Positions 1 to 12,216 of a stretch of DNA of 64,000 nt are shown one piece after another; within the stretch, counting starts at the first letter, position 1, and the number at the start of each line of letters is the position of its first letter. Origin of the DNA: Anastrepha obliqua (Eukaryota > Arthropoda > Insecta > Diptera > Tephritidae); assembly GCF_027943255.1 (NCBI RefSeq), contig NC_072895.1, forward strand, positions 46,474,001 to 46,538,000, read 5' to 3'. The translations under genes and the position numbers were made by a program. The notes under the pieces were generated by a model, which did not search any database, had not been told where the DNA came from, and worked only from the letters and a program-made list of their open reading frames with translations.

Positions 1-2440
1 CAAAGTAGCTTCTCCGTATGACACAGTCAATTCGCGATACTTTTTAAACACACCTCGTATACGCTGAACCACTGCTATGGCTACTTAGAATTTTCTATCG
101 TCAGCGCAAATATTTTCAATCGAAACAGAACTGACGAGTGCAGAATATCGGTATATAAGTAGATATGTATGCAGCAGAATTTATTTTTCAGTTACTTCCA
201 CATTCCAATGTTCATTGCTGTACTGTATATGTTAAACAGTAAGCCGGATCGATTGTGGTTTTACTGCATACTTATACTATGAGATAGAAATTATTTTTAT
301 CCAAAATGACAAATATTTTAGTAGTTTTTTTAAATTAAAAATAAGTATAATTGCAGGAAAAGTTGGGTATGAACTGGCCTTGTATTTTTTGAAGATGACA
401 AAACTTTTTTTTCGGAAAATAAACACAGAAGTATATTTTCGTCCGAACTTCCTTTGTTTGAGTTATAAATATTTATGGTATAAGCGATTCACAAATTAAT
501 ACCTAAAGATTTAATAAGGATAAAAAATTGAAAATGATCTTTTGCAAGCTGAAAGAAAAAAGCAAACTATCCACAAGCTCAAACTTTTAGTCTAACATGG
601 ATATTTTTCATTATGTAGATCCTCCTAAAATAATTTCATTTGCTTCGGAAATTCCGTTTACACAGGTGGCTTGTACGATATTTTCAATTTAATGGTATGC
701 CAAATAAAATAGTATACGGTAAATAAATAAAAAAAAAAAACTCAGTACAACAAAATTAGAATTTCCTATTCGAACTGACAAGCGAGTGCACTTGCCATAA
801 CGACGATTTCTTCTCTTATCCAACCGCAAAACTTTTTGATATAGTATTATAGTATATACACCGAATATTTTGAAAATTCCCGTAAGAAACCAATATGTAC
901 AAACAAATTTTGTAAAAAAAATTTTTAAACTTTCATCAAAACTTTAAAATTTTTAACCAGTATTTTTATTTCTATTATGAAATATCGTTGATTTTTGAAC
1001 ATTTTTTTATGGCGGAACTCACTTTTCCTTCCGTATAAAAAAAATTGGGAAGAGAGAGGAAGGAGAGGCGTGACACCTCAGTAAAAAAAAATGCTAAAAA
1101 CCAAAGGTTTTTCCCGGCAACTTGAAACTTGCACCTTGTTGGTGCAAAGTTGAAAGTTTTTATCAAACTTTTAATTTTTTTTTGCTACAACAATAATAGT
1201 ATATTTATAACTTATAAAGGAGTATATATGAGGAGAAATCGTAGGGGCACGAATGGGTAAAATATGTACGTCCCAAATATTTTTATTGTGAAACTTTTCA
1301 AAGAAATCGACTTACAAACACTTCTTACTCGTAAGGAAAATATTTATCAGACCAAAAGTTGAAAAGCCACTGTAAAACAAAAAAACTGACACCAGCTGGA
1401 CTATCAGAGTTATTTGGACACTTTTTTTTTTCAAAAATGCTGTTGAACAGTATTATTATTGCTTATGAGAAAAAAAACCGAAACACGTAATTTTTTATAA
1501 AGTTTGGAACGTTTGACTCAAACGAATTTTGTTGTGGTCTTGTCTTAAACCAACTGAAATTCTCCTTTAGAAATCTATGCGTGTATACTTGCTCATAAAC
1601 GCTATGCAGCAGTTGTATTCAATTATTTATAGTATTTCATGAGCTTTTGTTGGCATTGTTTTCGCAACGATTTTCGAAGAATCAATTCACGTCGATATGT
1701 ATTTTTATAATTAACGTTTGCTATTCAAACCTCAAACGGAATTTTGTGTAAGCATTCAACGAGTGATTCATATGCGGGTATTTTGTCAACAGAAGCGTTT
1801 GGGAAATTAAGAATATTTTTTTTTGGGAATTGTGATATACAGAATATGTCACTTTTTTGATTGTACGACTGATCGATTTGATGCTAGCGCTACTCAGTTG
1901 AAGTTTTTTAAAAGAATCGTATGTGATAAAAGATTAAAACAAAGCGAAAAAAATGTACTTTTTTAAAACTTAAAATCGCAGTTTGTGAAAAAGTGATAAC
2001 TACATCCACATCTGCTACCATCTCACCTGCATCGCTTTACAAGGCATTAACAGATATTGGTAAGCCACTTCGAAAATTCATTCGTGGCCGCAAGTCAATG
2101 CAAGCTGCGCATTTAATGTTTCCTGAAATTATTTCCGATTTGAAAGAGAAAGCCTGTGCATATCAAACGTAAAAAGTTGGGGAAAAGCGATTGCAAAACA
2201 GATGCTAAGGTATCAGTTAAAAAAAAGGAACATTTTAGCTAAATCCAAAACCAAACTAAATTATTTTGGAAATCTAAGATGTTGATTAGAGAATAATTTG
2301 TGAGGAACACCGAAGAAATTGAACCGAAACCATTCCATTCATTGCTATTCATGCAATTATATATGCCTACTATGTCGGGTGTTTTTTTAAGAGCTTGTGA
2401 ACTTAAAATGATAATACGAAACAAAAATTGTTGGAACGAT
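1..2440. other. AT-rich DNA without a recognisable gene
   Basis: No coding region is supported here. Short open frames occur but lack codon bias, domain motifs or splice context. One stretch near 1985-2170 reads openly on the plus strand (it includes ISPASLYKALTDIGKPL) and could be a decayed exon or transposase piece, but I do not recognise it. Around 1120-1165 there is a motif (an AACTTGAAACTTGCACCTTG-like phrase) that recurs loosely near 45950, so an old dispersed repeat is possible. Confidence 0.5.
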
Positions 2441-2449
2441 TTTTTTTAA

Positions 2450-2755
2450 TATGATCTGGTAGATAATTTCATGGTATTAATTTCTAGCATAAGTCCGCAG
2501 CGTCTTACATGGTTCATATAAATCTGGCCGTATGGGGTCAATGGCGGCTTGAATATTGCAATAAATGGTTCGTTGAGTGCGATATATGGCAAGTTGCGCC
2601 ATCATGTAGGAACCAAATGTCGTCGATATTTAGCTGATTAATTTTTGGGCACAAAAATTCAGTCATCATCGCGCGAAAGCGCTCGCCATTCACCGTAATG
2701 GCAACTTCTTACTCATTTCCATAGAAATAAGGACCAATGATGCCGCCAGTGCATG
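2450..2755 (-). pseudogene. DD41D (rosa-type) Tc1/mariner transposase fragment
   Basis: Read on the minus strand this encodes GGIIGPYF, then VAITVNGERFRAMMTEFLCP, then DIWFLHDGATCH. That is the block between the first and second catalytic Asp of the same transposase type found complete at 6707-7789 (VTVNGERYRAMINEFF and QQDGATAH). The second catalytic Asp (HDGATCH) is present. The start, the third Asp and the termini are not recognisable, and a stop interrupts the piece. It is a dead fragment ending against the LINE remnant on its right. Confidence 0.7.
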
Positions 2756-2799
2756 AACTTCGCGAACAGATTTATTTAATATATTTAATTTATTAAAGT

Positions 2800-3828
2800 A
2801 AATTGACCTCTGGAGGCAATCTTTCAAGGGAAATGGTAGCATTTTCGGGCAGTTAACACTGTATTTCTCCGAACTTCGGACAGATCTCTCTATCCGTAAA
2901 CTAAAGTTTGAGGGTCGTGCTAGGGCAATCTTTCTAAATAGGCGGGATTGGACCGATTGATTGGGGAAAATCTGCACCGAAGCTTGCACCTCTGTCTTCA
3001 CTGACGGTTCCAAGATGGAATCGGGAGTCGAAGCAGGGGTTTTCTCTAAATCAGCCAATTAATCTATCTCCTTTAAACTGCCGAATACTGCGACTGTTTT
3101 TCAAGCGGAAGACTTTGCGATCCTGCAGGCATGCTAAATGCTCAAGGAACGTGGGAGCGAGGAAGATATTAACATTTTCTCCGATAGTCAAGCCGCAATT
3201 AAGGCTCTGACGGCGCCATGGTGCGGAACGAAATTAATAAACTCCTGTAAGGAGGAGATCAAATCTCTTGAATGTGCAGATAACATTTCTCTGATCTGGG
3301 TTCCAGGACATAGAAACATAGAGGGAAATGAAATTGCTGAAGAACTTGCCAGGAAAGGGACTGAATTGGCCTTAGAGACCTCCTACCCGGTCATCGGTAT
3401 CCCCCTGACACTTATTAAAGGGGAACTGCACAAATTATTTCTCAGGAAAGCGCAGAAAAGATGGAACTCCATTTCTTCATGTGCTATTTCGAAAACCCTT
3501 TGACCCCAGTACAATATACGAAGGACTCAGAAAGTCCTTTGGACTCCTCGCCATTCAATTTCCAAGCTCGTAGCTGTACTTAGCAGTCACTACACAATCG
3601 GCACACGCGGAAAGCCTAGGATTACCCTGCTTTCTCCGACAGCCAGGGACAATACACCAATCTAAATCCAATCAATCTCCTCCATTACGTCAACAGCTCT
3701 GGCTGTCTGCAGATATCTGCCTATTGGAGGTCTCATAATGGTATCAAAACGGCGCTGTAATGCTACTTGAGGAGTGCCAGACCGGCACGTCAACCATTTC
3801 ACCTACCTACCTTCCTGGCTAAATTTCC
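2800..3828 (+). pseudogene. LINE (I/LOA-type) 3' fragment with RNase H domain
   Basis: The plus strand encodes a retrotransposon RNase H domain: FTDGSKMESGV near 3000 (first catalytic Asp), LPNTATVFQAE (Glu) near 3080, IFSDSQAAIKAL near 3175 (Asp), and LIWVPGHRNIEGNEIAEELA near 3290-3350. A stop lies at about 3059 and another near 3135, so it is broken. The frame then continues to a stop near 3503, followed by degraded C-terminal sequence. A CACCTACCTACC tail near 3805-3825 marks the 3' end. RNase H placed after the reverse transcriptase is known in I and LOA clade LINEs. The reverse transcriptase itself is missing, so this is a 5'-truncated copy. Confidence 0.8.
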
Positions 3829-3879
3829 ATAACTTGGAAATATTGTTGTGATGTTAAACGACTCACGATGAATTGCTAA

Positions 3880-4800
3880 ACCTTAGGTTTGGTTAGGTAA
3901 AGTGGTCGACAAATATAGGCCAGTTAGAGGCCGCCTCTTGTGACACCACCTGAACTAGGCTATCCCTACTCTACTTAATTCTCTCTAAATTATTGTCTGA
4001 TTCTTAGAAAGCTGGCTATGCCATCTATTTTGAGATCCGCAACATCCGCAATGTTATCCAGAAAAGCAATATCGATCAAGCTTAATCATCTTCTAAACAG
4101 AGCCATGCACCCGCATAGAAGGTGTTCACTGTCTCTTCCTCTTCTACGAGTATATCCTGACAGCTTCTACAACAGGCATTAGAAGGTGTACCTAATGTAC
4201 TAGCATGTCTTCGTATTAGATAGTACCCAGATAGAATACCTACTATGATTGTCAGATCCTTCCTACTTAATTTAAGTAGACTCTTAGGGCGACCTATGCT
4301 TCATTCAGGCCAAGTTTGTCTACTGATAGCGCAGGTGTTTAACTGTTTTCAGTTGGTATTTGCAAGAGTAATACACTCTCTGTCTATTACAAGTTTACAT
4401 GTTGCCAAGGGCTTGGGCATGTCGACCGTATCCTGACTAATTTGGAGCGATGAGCCCAATCTAGCTAACTCATCTGCTTTACGTAACCTCCTGGCACTCA
4501 CAGTAGATTAATAAAAAAAAATACTCAGAGCTGTCTGACTATCGGAGTATATAAAGATTTCTCTAACTGTGGCCACGCTTTTATTGAACACTAAAGGCTT
4601 TTTGAGGTTGACAAGATTTCGGCTTGGAACACGCTGCAATTATCAGGCAAGCGAAAGCATATATTGGTGTCTATAGTTTCCGAGTATACACCATCTCCCA
4701 CTTGACCATTGAGTTTTGAGCCATTAGTCTATATACTGGCGCCAATTTCATTATTTATTACACCATTTTCCTAGTTCTCTCTAGATGGAAATGGATTGTA
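3880..4800 (-). pseudogene. LINE (I/LOA-type) 3' fragment with RNase H and C-terminal zinc motif
   Basis: Minus-strand reading gives TNGSKLNGQVGDGVYSE near 4720, FRLPDNCSVFQAE, a DSQTAL block near 4540, RKADELARLGSSL near 4470, PKPLATCKLVIDRECI, ISRQTWPE, then CCRSCQDILVEEEETV near 4150. This is the usual order of the RNase H core and the terminal Cys-rich domain of I/LOA-type LINEs. The first catalytic Asp (normally TDGS) reads TNGS, and several stops and frameshifts are present, so it is inactive. The 3' tail is the CTAACCAAACCTAA complement near 3882-3897. It faces the neighbouring LINE tail only about 55 bp away. Confidence 0.78.
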
Positions 4801-5228
4801 TAAGGTCTGTCAAGGTATGTATTCACCGAATCACAAAAGTCAGTGATGATAAACCTTACTGAACAGAAATGTCAACACAGTTTGACATTCTCAACTGTCA
4901 AACCATAATTATCGATATCGGTAGTTCCCATGAAGCTAAAAAAATACCCAAAACATGCCCCCATTACGAATCTGAATAATATCAAACTGATATAGTTTCA
5001 ATTGCATGACCTTTCCTGTTTTTTGTAATTTTAGTCAATTAAATCAACATTTTATCAGTACTGCTAATTTTTAATTTAATTTATATTATATGCCGTGCAA
5101 TTTATCAAATTCCTTTTGGAAATTTTCAAACACATATTTTCGCTAGGGCTCACAATTTTTATGAAATGAAATTTAAATAAGCCTAGTCAGTTTCTACTAA
5201 ACTGAAAATTCAATTTATCTTGCTGCTT
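4801..5228. other. Short gene-free spacer
   Basis: AT-rich sequence with no open frame, terminal repeat or RNA gene that I can support. A TTATCGATATCGG palindromic phrase near 4910 is unremarkable. Confidence 0.4.
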
Positions 5229-5492
5229 TCGGCCGCCGTAGCCGGTTCGAATATCGGCGAAACACTAAAATTAAGAAAAACATTTTTCTAATAGCGGTCG
5301 CCCTTCGGCAGGCAATGGCAAACCGCTGAGTGTATTTCTGCCATGAAAAAGCTCCTCATAAAAAATATCTGCCGTTCGGGGCCGGCTTAAAACTGTAGGT
5401 CCCTCCATTTAAGGAACAACATCAAGACGCATGCCTTAAATAGGAGGAAGAGCTCGGCCAAACACCCAAAAAGGGTGTATATATATATATAA
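5229..5492 (+). repeat. tRNA-derived SINE copy 1 (head deleted)
   Basis: This copy begins GGCCGCCGTAGCCGG and ends with the family-specific GAGCTCGGCCAAACACCC block and a (TA)n tail near 5480. The fuller copy at 28371-28680 shows that the family has A- and B-box-like blocks. Here the A-box side joins directly to the B-box side (GTAGCC then GGTTCGAAT), so the tRNA-like head has lost the part between the boxes and is probably not transcribed. Body phrases shared with the other copies include AGCGGTCGCCC, GGCAATGGCAAA and ATCTGCCGTTCGG. Confidence 0.8.
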
Positions 5493-6582
5493 TACACACA
5501 ACTTTAAAAGTGGTTTTCGCTAAAGTTATGGAGCTAGAAAAAAAATACTACGGAAAAATATAAAAAAAATTACAAAAAAGAAAAAAAAAATCAACACATT
5601 CCTCTAATTATTATCTTTCGGCACAAGTAAATCAATATTCCTGATAACAAAAGACCAAATAAATCAAAATATTATTAATATTCAAGAGCGAAAAAACACC
5701 GAGCAATAATTATTACTGTTGACGTAAGAGATGTAACAATTCTAAATTTATTGTTACATATTTCAATTTTTTTTAATTTTTACTGGTAACGCTTATAAAA
5801 AAGGTACAGATCCATACGTACATATGACATCAGCATATATATATTACTCTAAATGAGTATTCGATATCCCTATTTCAAGCTTTAGACACCATCTTTCCAG
5901 TTTGAAACTTGCGCAGGAAAAGTTGCTTATGTCAATTGGCTAATTTCATTCACATTGTTGTGAAATAAATGGATATTCTATAAGTATTCTTGTATGTATA
6001 TATAACACCATATGGAAATAGCCAACTTGCTTTGATATCCAGGAAAAAATGCATATGCACTAACAACTATTGACCTTGTACAGTGACGCCGCATACTCAG
6101 CTTTTCACTTTCTTGTCAAATTAATTGCTTAAAGGACTTTAAGCTTCAAAGTATTACATTCTCAAAAAATATTTTCTAATACTTGAACTCACTTTATGAT
6201 AGTAATATTGAAATCAAACGAAAAAGGATATACTCAGCTATAATTTTTTTTTGTTTTGCTTTTTGCCAGGACAAATATATACTTTTTATAGTGCGCTTTG
6301 CCTATATATTATATCAGAAATATAGGTAGAAGTTGAATTAATTTTGTCACAAGAAGACCGATTTAGAAAAGTAAGCAAATTTATTTGGGAAATAGCTGGA
6401 TTATTCTCTTTTATTTTGGAGTCAATATTAACATCATTGAGTATGAGTATAAGTATTTAAAAGTAATAATTGAAAATGTAATATAGTAGACTGAAATTTA
6501 AAATGATGAGAAAATGAAAGACTGAGTATGCAGCATTTTTATATAAGATCAATAATCTCACGTGCATATGAATTTTTTCTTA
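5493..6582. other. Gene-free AT-rich stretch
   Basis: I see no protein-coding signal, terminal repeat or structured RNA here. The sequence is AT-rich with short A and T runs and ends at the TA target site of the DD41D transposon. Confidence 0.4.
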
Positions 6583-6584
6583 TA

Positions 6585-7903
6585 ACAGGTGGAGCTAAAG
6601 TAATCCTCCTATCAGAAAATGCTATACATTTTGCGATTGGCCCCTAATGTCAGTTCTGTTTTGACATTTGTGTAGTAAACACATGCGAAATACACGCTAA
6701 TAAACAATGTTACGCTACACTGCTCCAGAACGCGAAATATTGCTGACTATTTATTTGACCAATAATCGGTCGGTGACTTTGGCACAAGGTGAATTTCGTC
6801 GCAGATTTCCTCGCCGTCCAACGCTTACTGGTGAAACACTGCGACGTTTAGCCGCTCGCCTCGAAGAGACTGGCACAACACGAGATGCTGCCAGGCGTAG
6901 CAGACCCCGGAGTAGCCGTTCTGCAGAGAATATTGTTGCTGTAGCCGAGGATGTCATGGAAGCGCCGTCGACATCGACCAGACGACGTGCCACGCAAATG
7001 GGTATCAGTCGACGGTCTTTACAGCGAATTTTGGTACAAGATTTGAAGATGTTTCCGTACAAAGTCCAGACGGTGCATCAGCTGTTAGCTGCTGACCGCC
7101 AATCGCGTCTAACATACGCTTAAGCCATCCTTAATCACCACCAAGAGGAAAATGATTTTTCATCAAAAATAATCATGAGTGATGAGGCCCATTTCCATCT
7201 TAGCGGGTACGTAAATAAACAAAATTTACGCTTCTGGGGCACTGAAAATCCGCGTGTAACCCACGAAGAGCCATTACACCCGCTCAGCACTGTGTGGTGT
7301 GCTGTTTTCGCTGGAGGAGTCATCGGACCTTTTTTCTTCGAAGATGTCGCCAGCCAAACGGTTACTGTGAATGGTGAGCGCTACAGAGCAATGATCAACG
7401 AGTTCTTTTTGCCGCAACTTGATGAATTGCGATTGGAAAACATGTGGTTCCAACAGGACGGTGCAACGGCACACACTGCACGTGCCACAACCGATATGAT
7501 GAAGGATGCATTTCCCGGGCGCCTAATCTCCCGTTTTGGCGATTTGCACTGGCCGGCAAGACCGCCGGATTTGAAGGCTCCAGACTTCTTTTTGTGGGGC
7601 TTTTTGAAGTCACGGGCTTATGTGAACAAGCCTCAGACTCTTGCAGCTCTTCAAGACAATATCCGTAAAGAATGTGAGGACCTATAGCCGGAAGTTTTGG
7701 CCAAAGTGATGGAAAATGCCATAAAAAGGGCTCAAATGGCAATCAACTGTGGCGGCGGCCATTTACATGACATCATATTCTCGACTTGATATAAAAAAAA
7801 ATTAAAAGATGAAATAAAAATAATCCACAAGAAGAATCAAAGTTTTTCATTTTTTTTAAATTAGAGCCAAAAAACATCGGAAGGTTACTTTTGCGCCACC
7901 TGT
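6585..7903 (+). mobile_element. DD41D (rosa-type) Tc1/mariner transposon, nearly complete
   Basis: The 1319-bp element is bounded by terminal inverted repeats: ACAGGTGGAGCTAAAGTAAT on the left and the complement of GGTTACTTTTGCGCCACCTGT on the right. TA dinucleotides flank both ends (6583-6584 and 7904-7905), the target duplication of this superfamily. It contains one transposase frame that runs 6707-7789 if two stops are read through. Spacing of the catalytic residues (41 residues between the second and third Asp) places it with DD41D elements such as rosa, first known from the fruit fly Ceratitis rosa. Confidence 0.88.
6707..7789 (+). pseudogene. DD41D transposase with two in-frame stops
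   Basis: A 360-codon frame in constant phase encodes a cut-and-paste transposase. The N-terminal half (codons 1-138) carries the helix-turn-helix DNA-binding region, including RRPTLTGETLRRLAARLEE and GISRRSLQRIL. The catalytic half shows MSDEAHFHLSGY (first Asp), VTVNGERYRAMINEFF, MWFQQDGATAHT (second Asp) and WPARPPDLKAPDFFLWG (third Asp, 41 residues after the second). Only two lesions are visible: TAA at 7121-7123 and TAG at 7685-7687. By comparison with the family both look like CAA and CAG codons changed by C-to-T transitions. ATG at 6707 is preceded by AAACA, a good fly context. The encoded protein is inactive but recently so. Confidence 0.85.
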
Positions 7904-8049
7904 TACAACATAACCTGTCTCACCGTGTAATATTTGATGGTGCTCACACTCGCCAACTTAAACATATGTATGCCCGTATCAGCTGAAACGATGAAACTAA
8001 TTAGAACTCCTTGTAAATGAATTCTCACCACCGTTCCGTTCCGTAGTAT

Positions 8050-8476
8050 CGAAATCCACGTCGAAGTGGAAGAAAAATAACCAAAGAACTAAAAATATCG
8101 CAAGACAGCATTCGACGCATATTGAAAAATGAGCTCAAGGTCAAGTCTTACAAGTTCCAAAAAGTACACGACCTTTCACCCCAGCAAAAAAAAAGTTCGG
8201 TGCGAAAAAGCAGAGGAGTTGTTGCACTTGCACGAACGTGGCGAATTTCCTAACAAAATACCTCAAGATCATATTCATGTAGCATGCAACTCTTTTTTTG
8301 ACCCTTTGAAGGCTATAGTCAAGGCAAAAGGTGGTCATATCGAGCTAAAGTGAATATATTTTAAAATTGTAATCATTTTTGAACAATTTTGTCATTGAAA
8401 TCAATAAAAAATAATTTCACACAAAAAAGTTATGGTGTTTTGAATAGGTAACACTTCATATCGTTCACCCTGTAGA
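8050..8476 (+). pseudogene. Tc1/mariner-superfamily transposase, catalytic core deleted
   Basis: The plus strand reads KISQDSIRRILKNELKVKSYKFQKVHDLSPQQKK, the second DNA-binding helix-turn-helix of a Tc1/mariner relative, then after a frameshift at an A9 run (about 8185) EKAEELLHLHERGEFPN. It jumps directly to QDHIHVACNSFFDPLKAIVKAKGGH, the normal C-terminus, with a stop at 8351-8353. The entire DDE core between these blocks is missing, so this is an internal-deletion derivative. The right end, CTTCATATCGTTCACCCTGTA near 8456-8476, resembles a terminal repeat. I could not find a matching left end before 8050. Confidence 0.7.
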
Positions 8477-8984
8477 TCGTCAACCGTGACGACTCTATTC
8501 TTTGCGTTCGAGCGCTAGGGAAGGTATACTTACGTTGTATTCAAATAATAATTTTTTCGAAACAAAAATAGTAGGAAAATTCGCCCCAAAATTCATTTTG
8601 TTTTTAAGTATTTTATTCCGCGAATTTTTTTCCCCCATTTTTTTTTTAATTCATATAGAAATTATGACATTAATAAATAAAAAAATGTTTGCTTTTTTGT
8701 ATTCAGATCACTGACGCCGATGCTACAATGCTCGCCGATTGAGAAGCCCCGCTGCGACGTTCCTGGAAGAATTGAGTGTACATCCGCCATTTTTAATGAT
8801 TTTAAATTTTTTATTATTTTAATGTATGACATTTTTTATTATTTTAATGTATAAATAAACTGTATGCCAATTTTGAAAAAAAAATATTGACTTCTTCATT
8901 TTAAATAATTTTAATGAAAATCAAGGAAAATGTGGCCGTTTACACGTATCTGTCCCTTAAAGTACCAATGACGACTTTTATGAT
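8477..8984. other. Gene-free stretch
   Basis: AT-rich sequence; a short imperfect duplication (ATTTTTTATTATTTTAATGT, twice near 8798-8850) is the only structure I notice. Confidence 0.35.
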
Positions 8985-9120
8985 AACTGTTCCCACGGCA
9001 CTCGGTTATAAGCTTCTTGAGCGACCCGGATTTATATCCGACTAGGGACTGTCACTCTAGCAGCATTCTCAGTAAATGTATGGGGAAAGTTTATGTTGTT
9101 ACAACAACAACAACAACAAC
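8985..9120 (+). repeat. Probable LINE-like 3' end with (CAA)n tail
   Basis: The block runs from CCCACGGCACTCGG through CTCTAGCAGCATTCTCAG to a terminal TTACAACAACAACAACAAC. A GC-richer, non-coding segment closed by a simple-repeat tail is typical of the 3' end of a truncated non-LTR retrotransposon. No protein motif remains, so the family cannot be named. Confidence 0.4.
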
Positions 9121-11092
9121 TTTTATGGCAACCCTATATAATTGTATATTGCTTCGAATGGAGTCTATTTTGAAGGCTACAAAATACATTTTGATGATTA
9201 AACAATTATTTTGCGTTTTGTTGAACAATTCCCGATACTTTTTCGACTCAATGTATATATGTGAGATAAAAAAAAAACGTCGACGGTAAGCTACTTTTTA
9301 GGCATTTGAGAGCCCTAATTTTTTCCCCTATACCTATGAATTTGTTTCTAAAACTATGCCACTTTAAAGCTCTACAACAGACAATCAGCTGACGCTGACA
9401 GAGAGCATTATCTTTAATTTTACTAATTTTTTATTAAATTGCGCTAGGTTATGGTAAGAATTTTTCGCAAACATGTGTTTTTAACGCCCGTTCATTTCAC
9501 ACCCACATAACATCAAGTCTTTGGAATTTTGTGCTTTTGCATTTTTTTTCGATTTTTATCTTTGTTTCGTAATATTTAAGTATCATTTGGAAACAGCTGC
9601 AAAAGTTTGTTGCTATTATACTTTTACTGTGGGTGGCTGATAGTGATTACTAGTTATCGCTTAATGCCGTTTACGTGACAAAAGAGCAATAAAAGTGACA
9701 AATCAGACAAAGTGTATTAGGGTATCGTTATATGGTACGTGGAAGCAAGGCAGGTAATAATGGAATATGCATATGTGTGCGTATAGAAACAGAAATTGTA
9801 TGTAACAATTATTGTGGCACAGTTGTAAGCTTAAATACAAATGCACAATTACAAAAGCAATCAGTTACGATAAAGAAGCATACTTAGAAATAAACAGGAC
9901 CTTTCAAGTTAGAGGTTCTTTCGTAAATTCAATTCAAACATATTTTGAAAAAAAAATTCATTATTTCCTTTTTGGCATTTATTGGTAGGGGGTATATGAC
10001 AAATTAATGATAAATTTGAGGTGAAATTTTGAAAGACATTTAGTCATAATTGGGGCCTTACGTCGGTAATTTCGTGCGAATGTTACTTTTTGAATGTTAC
10101 ACTTTCGATTATTTTTGGTTTATTCATGTAAATTCTAGCTTTGAAATGAGCTTGCATATAATGTAATAAAAATGTTAAATCAGACATTCGTGGCGGTAAA
10201 ATTCGAGAAAAATATCATGAAATTAAATTTCCGTAAATTTCGTTCACAAATACTGATTGTTTTGTTAGATGCATTGCATTTCGTACCATCTTGTTGAAAT
10301 CACATATCGTCACAATTCTATTCTAAATACTATTGGAGATATCTCGATAACGTTTGTCTTATCGGTAAGCGCATTTTCACCTGGATTTAATCTTCTTGAT
10401 GCATTTCCATACGTTGTCGTCATTTGCAATTGAACGGCCGACACGGACATGCATTGTGGTTGCTGTGTTTTTAATCGAGTTAGTCGACTCAAATTAATGG
10501 ATTCACTTTATTATTTCGAGTTCTTTCGCATAGTTATATTAACGAAGTGTATCCACATTTTTTTCTAGGTTGCGAAACTTCACAGATCCATAAGCTTCAT
10601 GTTGGTTTTAATTATCTTTAACTCATTTTAGAAGAATGCTGATTTTTTATTTCAACGAGCAGCCGAAAGCCTCCGATGCTAGCGCTGCACTACTTTCAGT
10701 TTGTATAATAATTTTATTGTTATGTAAACCTTTATAAAATAAAATAAAAATAAAATATTTCAACGAGATATCACTAACTGTAACAGCTGTCAAATCGAAG
10801 CATTGCTAAAAACGAAACTAGAGCTTGAAAGCCTCTGTACTATAATTGATATCACGCATAAATCAAATTAAATGTGTCTGTTCGTGATTTGTGATTTAGA
10901 ATTAACTTTAGAGTACCATTCGAGTTTTGAAGGACAAAAATCAGTAAATCAGTATATTTTTTTCGTTACGTTTGTTTGATTATGAAGGGTGAAACTAGCA
11001 TGCAGCAGATCAAAATAGGCGATTAGTTAAATAGTTAAAGAGTACTTATAATAGGGTTGCCGCGTGATTTTTTTTAATAAATTGTTAAATAT
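9121..11092. other. Gene-free stretch
   Basis: No coding region or element boundary is supported in this nearly 2-kb stretch. A phrase near 9733 (ATGGTACGTGG...GCAG followed by GTAATAA) could be a tiny first exon, but nothing corroborates it. Confidence 0.4.
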
Positions 11093-11096
11093 TTAA

Positions 11097-11960
11097 GGTA
11101 GTAGCCCGGTGTGACGGGTTCAAAAAATCGATTTTTTTTTACATTTTTCGGAAGAAAACCATCTTAAAATTATACTATGAAGTTTTCAGACAGAAATTTT
11201 AATTATTTTCAAAGTTATAGCTAAAATAAGAGAGTGCGCCTTAGTGTGTATGAAAGCGTGAGACACGCCAGCAGCAGCTACTCTGACCGTCCCCTCTTCT
11301 GTTGTCGAAACTTTAAACTCGTTTTTCTCAAAACCATGTTTTCGAAATTTCGAGGAATCACTGACTCAAAACTATTCAACCGATTTGTCTAAAAATTTAA
11401 CCCGTTATTCTAGACACACATATCTAGATCCGTGACCTTTAAAACATTTAATTTTTTAATAATAAACTATTTAATTTAAACAATTTGTGAAGAAAAAAAT
11501 TAGATTTTGAGAACTTTTTTCACAAGTCCGCCAGTTTGTTTTTGTTTTTTTATTTTTATGTATATTTTAGGTTCGGGACCTAAAATAAAGTCTACAGAAT
11601 AATAATCTTTTCGAATTTTTTATTTCAGATGACTTTGGAAGGCTGTGTGTTTCCCCGAACCAACTCATCTTTTTTTTTAGGACTCCACTTTGACGTCAAA
11701 AATTTTAAACAAATTAATATAAAATTAACTTTAAAATTTTTTTTTTATATTGCTCCAAACGCCAATAAAAACATGTAAAAACTTTAAAACGATCGCATTT
11801 TATTTTCTTTTTAAAAAAGATTCATGAAAAAACGTCGAAATTTCGGTCGTTACTAATATTAAATTTAATAACTTGAAAATATTAAAAAGTAAATTTCAAA
11901 TTATAAATCGTCATTTAAAAAAGGTTGGCACCCAACTTATGTATGAAATTTCGTTTGTTT
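11097..11960 (+). repeat. TTAA-type DNA transposon remnant (Kolobok-like end)
   Basis: The left end is TTAA followed by GGTAGTAGCCCGGTGTGACG and then TTCAAAAAATCGATTTTTT. TTAA plus a G-rich end and an AAAAATCGATTTTT phrase also bounds the 726-bp element at 61968-62693 and appears at 28719. Internal sequence such as CTTTAAACTCGTTTTTCTC and TTTTTTATTTCAGATGAC recurs in altered form around 31440-32090, so it is a dispersed family. No transposase frame and no clear right terminus are visible. The assignment to Kolobok rather than piggyBac is tentative. Confidence 0.45.
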
Positions 11961-12216
11961 GTTTGTGGAAAAATAGTTAAAAAGTATAAGAATATTTTAT
12001 TATAATATCTATTAAAAAAGAAACAAATTATGTTCGAAGAACCTCCAAAAAATGTATATTAACAAAATACTAGTAATTAACACTAAGTGGAGCTCAGGCC
12101 GGAATTTAAATAAAACACACTTTGTTATATGCATTTAATCAGTCTGTATTCAGGATGTTACTGCTATGCCGGTCGACTTGAGATGAATATAATGTACATG
12201 AAGTATTAAATGTGTA

